DNA of 9,451 nt from Thermoproteota archaeon (GTDB lineage Archaea > Thermoproteota > Thermoprotei_A > Sulfolobales > Desulfurococcaceae). The stretch covers positions 1 through 9,451 of the forward strand of contig JAADCY010000248.1 in assembly GCA_013154205.1 (NCBI GenBank), written 5' to 3'. Shown one piece after another: positions 1-6,730 of this stretch. Position 1 is the first letter of the stretch. Every line of letters starts with the position of its first letter. The translations under genes and the position numbers were made by a program. The notes beneath the pieces are model-generated. The model did not search any database and had not been told where the DNA came from. It worked only from the letters and a program-made list of their open reading frames with translations.

Positions 1-16
1 TATGTGTGGGAACGAA

Positions 17-61
17 TTGAATAAACATGTACAAAAATAATAGAATGGAGACCGGGTGATC
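17..61 (+). promoter_or_regulatory. iorA leader: candidate TATA box and Shine-Dalgarno
   Basis: An A/T-rich element, GAATAAAC (19-26), could be a TATA box, with a transcript start near 49. A second one, AAAAATAAT (33-41), would place the start near 63, after the ribosome-binding site, so the first fits better. GGTGATC (55-61) matches the complement of the archaeal 16S rRNA tail perfectly. It would predict a start codon around 65-70, but no ATG, GTG or TTG exists there in the iorA frame. The next one is ATG 114. Confidence 0.4.
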
Positions 62-113
62 AACCTTTCCCTCCAAAGACCTCCTATCACCAAAGGGAAG
101 TACTGTCCTACTC

Positions 114-1988
114 ATGGGTAACGAGGCTATAGCGCGTGGAGCGCTAGAAGCAGGAATATGCTTCGCAGCCGCATACCCTGGAACCCCCAGCACAGAGATA
201 ATGGAAGCGCTCGCAGCAGTAGCTAAAGACGCTGGAATATATGTTGAGTGGAGCACCAACGAGAAAGTAGCTTTTGAAGCTGCTTACGCGGCGGCTATGA
301 GCTACGTGAAAAGCCTAACAACAATGAAGCATGTTGGAGTAAATGTTGCAGCAGACATACTCATGAGCAGTGCTTATGCAGGCGTAAACGCTGGTTTCGT
401 CGTAGTCTCAGCTGACGATCCAGGACAGCATAGTAGCCAGAATGAACAGGATAATCGATGGTACGGTATGCATGCACATATACCAGTCGTAGAGCCCGCT
501 AGCCCCCGTGACGCGTATAGGCTAATTAAAGCAGCCTATATGCTGAGCGAGAAGTATAAACATCCAGTACTCTTCAGGTCGACGACACGTATCAGCCATA
601 CAAGACAGCCCGTAACCTTCGAGGAAGACATACCAGTTGAGAAGAAATGCAAGGGCAAGTTTGACAGAGACATTGAGCGATGGGTGCTAGTCCCAGCTCA
701 TGGTAGGAAGCAGAAGAAGAGAATGATGGAAGTATGGAGGAGAGTTGCGGAAGAAGAAGGAGTAGAGCCATTCATAAAGATCATAAATCCCGGTATGAAG
801 AAAGCGATAATTGCTGGCGGCATAGCCTACAGCCACGTAATGGAGGCTCTAGAAGTACTCGGTAAGAAGGACGAGTACACGGTTGTCAAAGTAAGTCTTC
901 CCGTGCCACTACCTTATAAGCCGATACTGAAAGTCCTCAAGGAATCACAAGAGATACTGGTCGTCGAAGAGCTAGACCCTGTTCTCGAGATGCAGGTCAA
1001 GAAACTAGCGTATGAGAACGGTGTCGAGTTAAAGATTCATGGTAAAGACTATGTTCCAATCAACGGCGAGCTAGACCTAGACAGCGTTGCTAGATCAATA
1101 CTTTCATTCGAGGGAAGAGAGCCTGTAATGCCGTGGAAACCATTAGAACCACTACATCTGGAACCACCGGTCCCGGCTAGACCACCGGTAATGTGTGCTG
1201 GCTGCCCTCATAGGAACACCTACTATATCATAAAGACTGCGGCGAACAAGGCAGGCCTTAAAGACCCGATATTTACTGGAGACATAGGGTGTTACACGCT
1301 AGGATACGAGCCGCCATTCTATACTCAGATGACAAGCCTTGAAATGGGAGGAAGCATAGGCGTAGCCCATGGCCTCAGCAAGGTAGTCGACGAACCAGTT
1401 ATAGCCGTCATCGGAGACTCGACGTTCTATCATGCAGGACTTCCGCCAAGCGTTAACATCATATACAACAAGGGCCACGCCGTAATACTGGTTCTCGACA
1501 ACCAGTACACAGCTATGACCGGGCACCAGCCACACCCGGGCACAGGCTTAACAGCCATGGGCGAGCCTGCGGTGAGGGTGCCCATAGAGAAATTGCTTGA
1601 GACTATGGGTTACAACACCTATGTGATCAACCCGATGAACGTTAAGGAATCAATAAACATAGTGGCGGAAGCGCTGAAGAAGTATAAAGAGGGCGAGCAA
1701 GTAGCGATTGTCTCAAGGATGAAGTGCGCTCTACAAGCAGTACGTAAGGCCAGGAAAGAAGGCATCAAGCTACCAGTATACCACATAGTCGAAGACAAGT
1801 GCACGGGATGCATGGTATGTGTAAAGCTCCTAGCCTGCCCAGCCATAGTCGTGCCTAAAGGCGCTAAGAAGCCGAAGATCCTGCCAGAACTATGTGTAGG
1901 ATGTGGCCTATGTGCACAAGTATGTCCGTTCAAGGCGATCGAAGTGTTTAAGGAAGGATCACCGAACTGGCTCGAAGCATGGAAATAA
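114..1988 (+). CDS. iorA: Indolepyruvate:ferredoxin oxidoreductase, alpha subunit
   Basis: Large subunit of the cytoplasmic enzyme that oxidatively decarboxylates aryl pyruvates, made by transamination of aromatic amino acids, to aryl-acetyl-CoA and reduces ferredoxin. Domain order is typical: an N-terminal pyrimidine-binding domain opening with GNEAIARGALEAG and YPGTPSTEI; a CAGCPHR segment (361-367); a thiamine-diphosphate domain with GDIGCY (389-394) and GDS...N (434-448); and a C-terminal ferredoxin module with cysteines 563, 566, 569, 575 and 594, 597, 600, 604 for two [4Fe-4S] clusters. The 624-residue length suits the family. iorB follows 15 bases later, so the two are surely co-transcribed. 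ATG 114 is the first usable start, but it has only a weak ribosome-binding site. The frame upstream back to position 60 still reads like IorA (…KGSTVLLM-GNEA) and is closed by TGA at 57-59, so the true N-terminus is uncertain. Identity is very sure. Confidence 0.96.
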   Translation: MGNEAIARGALEAGICFAAAYPGTPSTEIMEALAAVAKDAGIYVEWSTNEKVAFEAAYAAAMSYVKSLTTMKHVGVNVAADILMSSAYAGVNAGFVVVSADDPGQHSSQNEQDNRWYGMHAHIPVVEPASPRDAYRLIKAAYMLSEKYKHPVLFRSTTRISHTRQPVTFEEDIPVEKKCKGKFDRDIERWVLVPAHGRKQKKRMMEVWRRVAEEEGVEPFIKIINPGMKKAIIAGGIAYSHVMEALEVLGKKDEYTVVKVSLPVPLPYKPILKVLKESQEILVVEELDPVLEMQVKKLAYENGVELKIHGKDYVPINGELDLDSVARSILSFEGREPVMPWKPLEPLHLEPPVPARPPVMCAGCPHRNTYYIIKTAANKAGLKDPIFTGDIGCYTLGYEPPFYTQMTSLEMGGSIGVAHGLSKVVDEPVIAVIGDSTFYHAGLPPSVNIIYNKGHAVILVLDNQYTAMTGHQPHPGTGLTAMGEPAVRVPIEKLLETMGYNTYVINPMNVKESINIVAEALKKYKEGEQVAIVSRMKCALQAVRKARKEGIKLPVYHIVEDKCTGCMVCVKLLACPAIVVPKGAKKPKILPELCVGCGLCAQVCPFKAIEVFKEGSPNWLEAWK

Positions 1989-2003
1989 AGGGGTGAAATA
2001 AGG

Positions 2004-2597
2004 ATGGCCAGGTATAATATACTCGTAACAGGAGTTGGAGGCCAGGGCCTCCTAACCCTAGGAAGAGTAGTTGGTAATGCAGCCATACTCGCAGGAATAG
2101 ATGCGACAATAGCCGAGACCCATGGGTTATCACAGAGAGGTGGAAGCCTAATAGTCCAGATAAGACTGGGAGACGGTGAATCCCCATTAATACCGAGAGG
2201 TGCAGCCGATCTAATAATAGGCATGGAGGTCTTAGAGACTGCGCGAAGAATAGTTTATGCTAACAAGAACACTAGGATAGCGATGAACAAGTTCCTATGG
2301 CCGCCCCCGCTGACGGATTACCCCGATCTCGATCAGGTAATTAGCAGGATAAAGGAGACAGGAGTAAAGCTCTACATGATAGACGCTAACAAGCTCTCCG
2401 AAGAAGTAGTAGGATCAGTTATATCAGCCAACATGGTGATGCTGGGATTCGCCTACGCCGTCGATGATGGCTTGAAGAAGCTGTTCGAGAAAGAACACTT
2501 CCTTAAAGCTATGGAGAGAGTATTCAGAGGAAAAGCAGTGGAGCTCAACAAGAAAGCGTTTGAGAAAGGATATGAAGAAGGCTTAAAGCAAGTCTGA
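2004..2597 (+). CDS. iorB: Indolepyruvate:ferredoxin oxidoreductase, beta subunit
   Basis: Small subunit of the same aryl-pyruvate oxidoreductase, homologous to the gamma-type domain of pyruvate and 2-oxoacid ferredoxin oxidoreductases. It pairs with IorA to complete the CoA-dependent reaction. The protein opens with a strand and the glycine-rich motif VTGVGGQGLLTLGR near residues 8-21, followed by AETHGLSQRGGSL, both hallmarks of the family. Its 197 residues match the usual size, and no cysteine cluster motif is present, as expected since the clusters are in IorA. ATG 2004 is preceded by GGGGTGA (1989-1995) at normal spacing. It lies 15 bases after the iorA stop in an evident two-gene operon. 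A run of six T residues directly after the stop may end the transcript. Confidence 0.95.
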   Translation: MARYNILVTGVGGQGLLTLGRVVGNAAILAGIDATIAETHGLSQRGGSLIVQIRLGDGESPLIPRGAADLIIGMEVLETARRIVYANKNTRIAMNKFLWPPPLTDYPDLDQVISRIKETGVKLYMIDANKLSEEVVGSVISANMVMLGFAYAVDDGLKKLFEKEHFLKAMERVFRGKAVELNKKAFEKGYEEGLKQV

Positions 2598-2603
2598 TTT
2601 TTT
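2598..2603 (+). terminator. Possible oligo-T terminator after iorB
   Basis: Six T residues begin directly after the iorB TGA and are followed by more pyrimidine-rich sequence up to about 2627. Archaeal RNA polymerase commonly stops at such T runs without a hairpin. It would separate iorAB from the sfsA group, but six T residues is modest and read-through is possible. Confidence 0.3.
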
Positions 2604-2629
2604 CCTCAAACTTATTATTCTCTTCTTGG

Positions 2630-3358
2630 ATGGTGTTATTGAGGCCTGCACAACTCATACATCTTCCAACTATAGAGTGTACCGTGTTAAACAGAATCAA
2701 CCGTTTTGTAGTCAGGATAATGATCGATGGTAAAGAATCGCTAGCACATACCAATAACACTGGCAGGCTTAAGGGCTACCTTGAAAAAGGAACACTTTGT
2801 AGATGCCTGGAGAAAAAAGGAGGTAAGACCAAGTATAGATTGGTCGCAGTATCTGATCCCGTGACAAAAGATCATAGGTACGCTCTTATTGATACTTGGA
2901 TACAGATGATGGGATTTGAGAAATCATTAGAATTAGGACTACTACCTGTTCTTACGGGATGCAGTGTTAAACACCGGAACCCGAGAATAGGTGAGAGTAT
3001 GTTAGATTATGAGCTCTCCTGTAAGAATAGAAGAGTATATATTGAGATCAAAAGCGCTGTCCAGAGAATAGACCATGTTATCGCATCGTATCCTGATGCA
3101 CCATCCCTTCGTGGTAGAAGACATTTCAGAGAAATAATAAGTCTCCTAGAAAAAAGCGTGAATGCAGGAGTTGTTTTCATCGCAGGAATACCGTCTGTTG
3201 AGGCCTTTATGCCTAACGATAATGTAGACCCTATGATCAGAGAGTTGCTGAGAGAGATAAAGAGGCGAGGAGGACTAGTAGCGGGTATATCCATGTATTA
3301 TGATACAATTAAAGAATCGGTGCTGCTGGAAAACAATAACTTGGCGATCCTGCTTTGA
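2630..3358 (+). CDS. sfsA: SfsA-family protein (sugar fermentation stimulation protein homologue)
   Basis: Member of the SfsA family, known from E. coli as a DNA-binding protein affecting maltose metabolism. The family has an N-terminal OB-like domain and a C-terminal domain resembling PD-(D/E)xK nucleases. Its biochemical role in archaea is not established. Seen here: HTNNTGRL (40-47), matching the family HCPNTG motif; D126 in MLDYEL; E139-x-K141 in YIEIKSA; then YPDAPSLRGRRHFREI and FMPNDNVDP, all at expected spacing. The D…ExK trio of the nuclease-like site is intact. Length 242 is normal. The start is unclear: ATG 2630, GTG 2633 and TTG 2639 are in frame, none has a strong ribosome-binding site, and a weak TATA-like tract near 2607-2618 would allow a nearly leaderless message. 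The stop overlaps the next gene's start, which suggests translational coupling. Confidence 0.9.
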   Translation: MVLLRPAQLIHLPTIECTVLNRINRFVVRIMIDGKESLAHTNNTGRLKGYLEKGTLCRCLEKKGGKTKYRLVAVSDPVTKDHRYALIDTWIQMMGFEKSLELGLLPVLTGCSVKHRNPRIGESMLDYELSCKNRRVYIEIKSAVQRIDHVIASYPDAPSLRGRRHFREIISLLEKSVNAGVVFIAGIPSVEAFMPNDNVDPMIRELLREIKRRGGLVAGISMYYDTIKESVLLENNNLAILL

Positions 3359-4305
3359 AGACCGAGTACCTGGCTTCACTAATATCGTCGGCTTTCGCGC
3401 TAGAAGCCCTAGCTCCCAAACCCGGTAATGTACATCCATTCACAGGTATCCGTAACAACATGGTATACGAGGACTTCGTGTTAACAGCGAATATTGTGCA
3501 ACCATACATTGCCAGATGTATACGACGAGGTTATTATCGGCGGAGAACACGTGCATTATTCGCTGACCTCTTAAGAAAAGCGCTTGAAAAAACTATTATC
3601 TCTACGGGTTCCAATACATGTCTGGGCTCATTACTTCTCGTCATGCCAATATCTTATGGAGTAGGTAAGATCTTAGCTGTAGGGAGACAACTGTCCGATA
3701 TCGAGTTATTATTGAGGGAAGCCCGTAAAGTAGTGACTTCCTCCACGGTATGGGATGCTATAGAGTTTTACCGCGCCGTCCGGAAAGCCTCGCCAAGCTA
3801 TATCAGAAAAACAGATGATGTTGGTGAACAAGTAAATGTGTGGGATCCACAATATGTTAAGAAACTATTAGAAAAAGGAGAAGGACTAGGTGTTATCCTA
3901 GAGAAAACCTGTCCAAGAGACGTGATAGCGTGTGAAGCCGTCACATATAATCAAACATTAAAGACAGCTAGGTTCATAGAGAAAAGACTCATTGTACATG
4001 GAGATTTTAGGAGAGCGGTAACAGAAGCATATCTTCTCATCTTATCGGAAAACATAGATACTATGGTTTTACGCACTAGAGGAGAAGAAACAGCTGTTTA
4101 TACATCCAGACTCGCATCCGAGGCTCTTGATAGAATACTTCGTGCCGATGACGAGTCCTGGATGGATGAGATAAGACTAATTGATATAGGGTTCGAACGC
4201 AAAGGTATATGTCCTGGCTCAACAGCTGATATCATAGTTGCTGCGTTAGCCGTATTATTAATAAGTAATCATAACAAACCATACACGATCTATAAGACAC
4301 TATAG
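3355..4305 (+). CDS. Triphosphoribosyl-dephospho-CoA synthase family protein (CitG/MdcB-like)
   Basis: Belongs to the CitG/MdcB family. In bacteria these enzymes join dephospho-CoA and ATP to make the triphosphoribosyl precursor of the prosthetic group of citrate lyase or malonate decarboxylase. Family marks seen: PKPGNVHP (21-28, bacterial PKPGLVD), SNTCLG (86-91, bacterial NTHKG) and a C-terminal GICPGSTADIIVAALAVLL segment. The 316 residues are slightly longer than typical bacterial CitG. It starts with TTG 3355; a second possible signal is GGCGATC (3343-3349), a one-mismatch Shine-Dalgarno five bases before. The start overlaps the sfsA stop by four bases, so expression is probably coupled. 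No citrate lyase or malonate decarboxylase gene lies in the window, and the archaeal substrate is unknown to me, so the bacterial reaction should not be assumed. Family assignment is firm, function is not. Confidence 0.82.
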   Translation: MKTEYLASLISSAFALEALAPKPGNVHPFTGIRNNMVYEDFVLTANIVQPYIARCIRRGYYRRRTRALFADLLRKALEKTIISTGSNTCLGSLLLVMPISYGVGKILAVGRQLSDIELLLREARKVVTSSTVWDAIEFYRAVRKASPSYIRKTDDVGEQVNVWDPQYVKKLLEKGEGLGVILEKTCPRDVIACEAVTYNQTLKTARFIEKRLIVHGDFRRAVTEAYLLILSENIDTMVLRTRGEETAVYTSRLASEALDRILRADDESWMDEIRLIDIGFERKGICPGSTADIIVAALAVLLISNHNKPYTIYKTL

Positions 4306-4322
4306 AGTGCGGTGGACGGGTA

Positions 4323-4910
4323 TTGATGTTTAATCTCGGAGACCTGATCACAGCGGTGTTTATGTTATTTGTAGTTATAGATGCTCCGGGTAATGCACCG
4401 CTCTTCTATTTCTTCACAAAGGATCTTGAGCTGGATCGACGAATAAAAACCATAAGGAAAAGTATTCTTGTCGCTACAGGCATATTGTTCTTCTTCGTCC
4501 TTGCAGGAGACCTTGTCCTCCGTTATCTAGGAATAACAGTGGATGATTTCAAGATTGCTGGTGGAGCAATACTTTTCATATACGCTGTCCTCGGAATACT
4601 CGGGCACACCGAGGCCGAGGAAGTGTCAAGTGACGACCTTGCAGTAGTACCCCTAGCAACGCCGTTACTGGCAGGTCCAGGCGCGATAACAGTGATCATA
4701 TACATAAAGTATGCAATGGGATTCTTAATAGCTCTTGCAAGCCTTGCGATCAACATGGTGATAGCCTGGATACTACTAGAGAATGGAGGACGACTATTAT
4801 CTATGCTTGGCAGACACGGCAGCATGGTGTTAAGCAAGGTTCTCGCAATACTGCTCGCCGCTTACTCCATAGCGCTGATAAGAGAAGGTATTATGGCTTT
4901 CATGCATTAG
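4323..4910 (+). CDS. MarC-family integral membrane protein
   Basis: Polytopic inner-membrane protein of the MarC (UPF0056) family, whose transport role, if any, remains undefined; the old link to multiple antibiotic resistance in E. coli did not hold up. Six hydrophobic segments are visible, roughly residues 8-28, 45-66, 75-93, 108-128, 133-153 and 168-186. Family motifs are VIDAPGNAPLF in the first segment and PLATPLLAGPGAIT in the fourth, the two half-repeat signatures. Length 195 is typical. The start may be TTG 4323 or ATG 4326, which differ by one residue; GGTGG at 4311-4315 serves either. It follows the CitG-like gene by 17 bases with no room for a promoter, so it is likely the last gene of the sfsA group. 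Confidence 0.93.
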   Translation: MMFNLGDLITAVFMLFVVIDAPGNAPLFYFFTKDLELDRRIKTIRKSILVATGILFFFVLAGDLVLRYLGITVDDFKIAGGAILFIYAVLGILGHTEAEEVSSDDLAVVPLATPLLAGPGAITVIIYIKYAMGFLIALASLAINMVIAWILLENGGRLLSMLGRHGSMVLSKVLAILLAAYSIALIREGIMAFMH

Positions 4911-4953
4911 AAGAACATATACGGATAATAGATGAGTTCATAAGGGTATGACT

Positions 4954-4962
4954 AAGTATAAG
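4954..4962 (+). promoter_or_regulatory. Likely TATA box of the 121-residue protein gene
   Basis: AAGTATAAG is centred at 4958, which predicts transcription from about 4984. That is just before AAGGTG (4985-4990), a Shine-Dalgarno seven bases ahead of ATG 4998. The geometry (TATA, about 26 bases, short leader, ribosome-binding site, ATG) is the same as at the 9359 gene. The region 4911-4997 holds no other recognisable signal. Confidence 0.5.
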
Positions 4963-4997
4963 CACTATCCGGAAAACAAGGGATAAGGTGTATAATA

Positions 4998-5363
4998 ATG
5001 GCGGATGAACTACCAGAATCAATCAAGCTTAAGCTCCTAAAGAAAATGATGTCATCTCTGAAAACGTCTGGAGAACAACAGGAGAAGAAAGAAGAAATTG
5101 ATCCCGAAAAACTGGTTTGGAGCAAATTATCTGATGAGAAAGCAGTTGAGCTTATGCGTAAGGCAAAGGCTCTATATCCTGCGAAATACGAGTATGCGAT
5201 ACGTGTGTTAGCATATCTTATTCAGCATGGAGAACTAGATGAACTCGATGGATATACTACGCTGGTTCTACTGAATAGGCTCGGCGTACCGGTGAGGCCT
5301 GATCTGAGGATTAAGTTCGTTAAGCACGGAAAAGAAGTTGATATGAAGGAGTATTTAGAGTAA
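4998..5363 (+). CDS. Uncharacterised small archaeal protein
   Basis: I cannot name this 121-residue protein. It has an amphipathic basic helix (about 7-22), a very charged Glu/Lys/Gln linker (23-36), then a folded-looking region with IDPEKLVWSKLSDEKAVELM, a Tyr-rich helix (60-77), LDGYTTLVLLNRLGV (83-97) and a basic tail RIKFVKHGKEVDMKEYLE. There is no signal peptide, membrane segment, cysteine or obvious catalytic motif. The layout of a charged N-terminal helix, a helical bundle ending in LIQ.GELDE…LL.RL, and a basic C-terminus recalls the archaeal PDCD5/TFAR19 DNA-binding family, but the match is loose and could be chance. The start is well supported: AAGGTG seven bases before ATG. Its own TATA box suggests independent transcription, and codon use resembles its neighbours, so it is very probably a real gene. 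Confidence 0.8.
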   Translation: MADELPESIKLKLLKKMMSSLKTSGEQQEKKEEIDPEKLVWSKLSDEKAVELMRKAKALYPAKYEYAIRVLAYLIQHGELDELDGYTTLVLLNRLGVPVRPDLRIKFVKHGKEVDMKEYLE

Positions 5364-5422
5364 TAACATAGTTCTTCATCTATATTCTATCTATAAGTAT
5401 ATACCATTTATACAGAGCAAAG

Positions 5423-5430
5423 CTTTATAA
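5423..5430 (+). promoter_or_regulatory. Strong TATA box for the GH130 gene
   Basis: CTTTATAA preceded by AAAG (a possible purine-rich BRE at 5419-5422) is the best archaeal promoter in the window. It predicts a start near 5453, giving a leader of about 30 bases with GAGGAGG (5465-5471). A second A/T-rich element, TATAAGTATATA (5393-5404), lies upstream and could be an alternative box. The 121-base gap 5364-5484 contains nothing else I recognise. Confidence 0.6.
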
Positions 5431-5464
5431 CCCAATCAGTATTCCATGTGCATTTATAGGTAAA

Positions 5465-5471
5465 GAGGAGG
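5465..5471 (+). promoter_or_regulatory. Shine-Dalgarno of the GH130 gene, wide spacing
   Basis: GAGGAGG is strongly complementary to the 16S rRNA tail but lies 13 bases before TTG 5485, wider than the 5-9 bases seen for other genes here. No other start is available in frame between it and TTG 5485, because TAA occupies 5479-5481. Confidence 0.5.
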
Positions 5472-5484
5472 CCAGGCCTAAGCT

Positions 5485-6588
5485 TTGAAACTCCGTTCTG
5501 AATACCTGTATCAGCACATGTTTAGAAAATCAGAAGGATTCGAAGAAGTTCCTCGACTGCGAAAGATGAAAACCAATGACATAGTTAAGCGAATAGGAGT
5601 ATTGTCTCCGAATAGGATCTTTATCCATAATTATCCGATCAGCAATCCATCGGCGCTCTTCAATCCATCATTAATCATTGATAAGGGAATGGTGTATCTC
5701 TACGCTAGGATAATAGTAGGATACTACATGTATGTATCAGCGATAGTAGAAATCCCCATACCTCTCGAAGACATAGAGTCCGGTAATCTAAATCTGAATT
5801 ATTATCCGGCCAGACTAGTTGTCTATCCATCCACTAAGTATGATCTATGGGGGACTGAGGATCCACGTACTTATAGGATAGACGAGAAGATCTATATGAC
5901 ATACACTGGTAGAACCATTAACTATTTCAACCCATCGATAAGGATCGAGCGAACCTTGCCTGTAACAGCTGTTATGGAGGGAAGAAATGACGCTAGCCAT
6001 TGGAGAAAGATCTATGTTCATCATCTCCCCGAAGAACTAAGATCAAATATGGTCAGCAACAAGGATGCGTTCCTATGGGAGATAAATGGTAAGAGATACT
6101 TCTTCCACAGACCGCACATGAGCGATGAGAAATTCTATCTCGCTATTGGGAGAGAGGGCAATAAGTGGAGAGGTAGCGATGGTATCACGGAGATAGAGAT
6201 TACTGATAACATAGAAGTTATGCGGCCACCCGTTTTTGAGGATAAAGTAGGCTGGTCTACACCGCCAATTAGCATAGGGAACAATAAGATCATAGTGTTC
6301 CTCCACGGTGTTGACAAGGATGTGAAGGCGTACAGGCTCTTTGCAGCCGAGCTAGAATTCGGAAAAGATAATGTAATAGTGAATGCGGTTACACCGCACT
6401 ATATCATGGAGCCCAAGCAGCCATATGAGATCTTCGGGGACAGGCCATACACCGTATTCCCGTGTGGCGCGTTAAAAGTAGATGATCACATACTCCTAAC
6501 ATACGGTGCCGGAGACTACATGGTCGGATTCGGTAAAATGCTGTTCGACGATCTTCTTGCAGAGCTCGATAAAGGAAGAATATTCTGA
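5485..6588 (+). CDS. Glycoside hydrolase family 130 protein (probable beta-mannoside phosphorylase or mannosidase)
   Basis: Five-bladed beta-propeller enzyme of family GH130, which contains phosphorylases that cleave beta-mannosides with inorganic phosphate and some plain beta-mannosidases. Motifs in order: FNPS (59-62) and YAR (73-75); GTEDPR (123-128), containing the conserved Asp regarded as proton donor; YMTYTG (137-142); NKDAFLW (192-198); HRP (208-210); PP (260-261); LHGVD (273-277) and YRL (283-285); EP…PYE (309-314); VFPCGA (324-329); YGAGD (340-344). The retained HRP and HG…YR residues correspond, as I recall the family, to phosphate contacts, which favours a phosphorylase. No signal peptide is seen, so it is cytoplasmic, also typical of phosphorylases. 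TTG 5485 is the only early start (an in-frame stop lies at 5479); its Shine-Dalgarno is unusually far at 13 bases, and ATG 5518 is the next alternative. The gene stands alone. Confidence 0.88.
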   Translation: MKLRSEYLYQHMFRKSEGFEEVPRLRKMKTNDIVKRIGVLSPNRIFIHNYPISNPSALFNPSLIIDKGMVYLYARIIVGYYMYVSAIVEIPIPLEDIESGNLNLNYYPARLVVYPSTKYDLWGTEDPRTYRIDEKIYMTYTGRTINYFNPSIRIERTLPVTAVMEGRNDASHWRKIYVHHLPEELRSNMVSNKDAFLWEINGKRYFFHRPHMSDEKFYLAIGREGNKWRGSDGITEIEITDNIEVMRPPVFEDKVGWSTPPISIGNNKIIVFLHGVDKDVKAYRLFAAELEFGKDNVIVNAVTPHYIMEPKQPYEIFGDRPYTVFPCGALKVDDHILLTYGAGDYMVGFGKMLFDDLLAELDKGRIF

Positions 6589-6615
6589 GAACCCGGCGAG
6601 TAAGCCTGGTAATTC

Positions 6616-6640
6616 TTTTTCTTATCCTTCCTATTCTTAT
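6616..6640 (+). terminator. T-rich terminator of the GH130 gene
   Basis: A run of five T residues (6616-6620) within a pyrimidine-rich stretch begins 28 bases after the GH130 stop, ahead of the convergent gene. No stable hairpin precedes it, consistent with archaeal T-tract termination. Confidence 0.4.
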
Positions 6641-6692
6641 GTTAAAGAACACGGTGTTTTCCCGGGCAAAAATATAGAGGGAAATAGAGAGG

Positions 6693-6712
6693 ATAAAAGG
6701 AAAAACAAAATT
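6693..6712 (-). terminator. T-rich terminator of the transcarbamylase gene
   Basis: Read on the minus strand, this stretch gives runs of four, five and four T residues, starting about 20 bases past the transcarbamylase stop. It mirrors the plus-strand tract at 6616-6640 and closes the convergent pair. The rest of 6589-6730 shows no gene or RNA that I can support. Confidence 0.45.
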
Positions 6713-6730
6713 GGTTGTTACATGTATTTT

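Noticed and set aside
2..40. Short ATG-initiated frame at the window start (12 codons)
   Set aside because: Too short, with no upstream context visible, and it overlaps the likely iorA promoter.
57..59. TGA read-through or selenocysteine in iorA from ATG 45
   Set aside because: No selenocysteine element or known crenarchaeal Sec machinery supports it, and GGTGATC there is better explained as a ribosome-binding site.
1619..2224. 201-residue open frame on the minus strand across the iorA-iorB junction
   Set aside because: It is antisense to two certain genes, with composition dictated by their codons and no recognisable domain.
4188..4200. GGGTTCGAAC, a tRNA T-loop-like sequence
   Set aside because: It lies inside the CitG-like gene, encoding a conserved C-terminal segment, and no matching acceptor, D or anticodon arms are present around it.
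6018..6024. ATGATGA on the minus strand, a C-box-like sequence of a C/D guide RNA
   Set aside because: It lies inside the GH130 gene with no D box (CTGA) or paired internal boxes at suitable spacing.
6589..6730. Possible small RNA in the convergent intergenic region
   Set aside because: Only T/A-rich tracts are present, with no stable hairpin or promoter, so terminators explain it.
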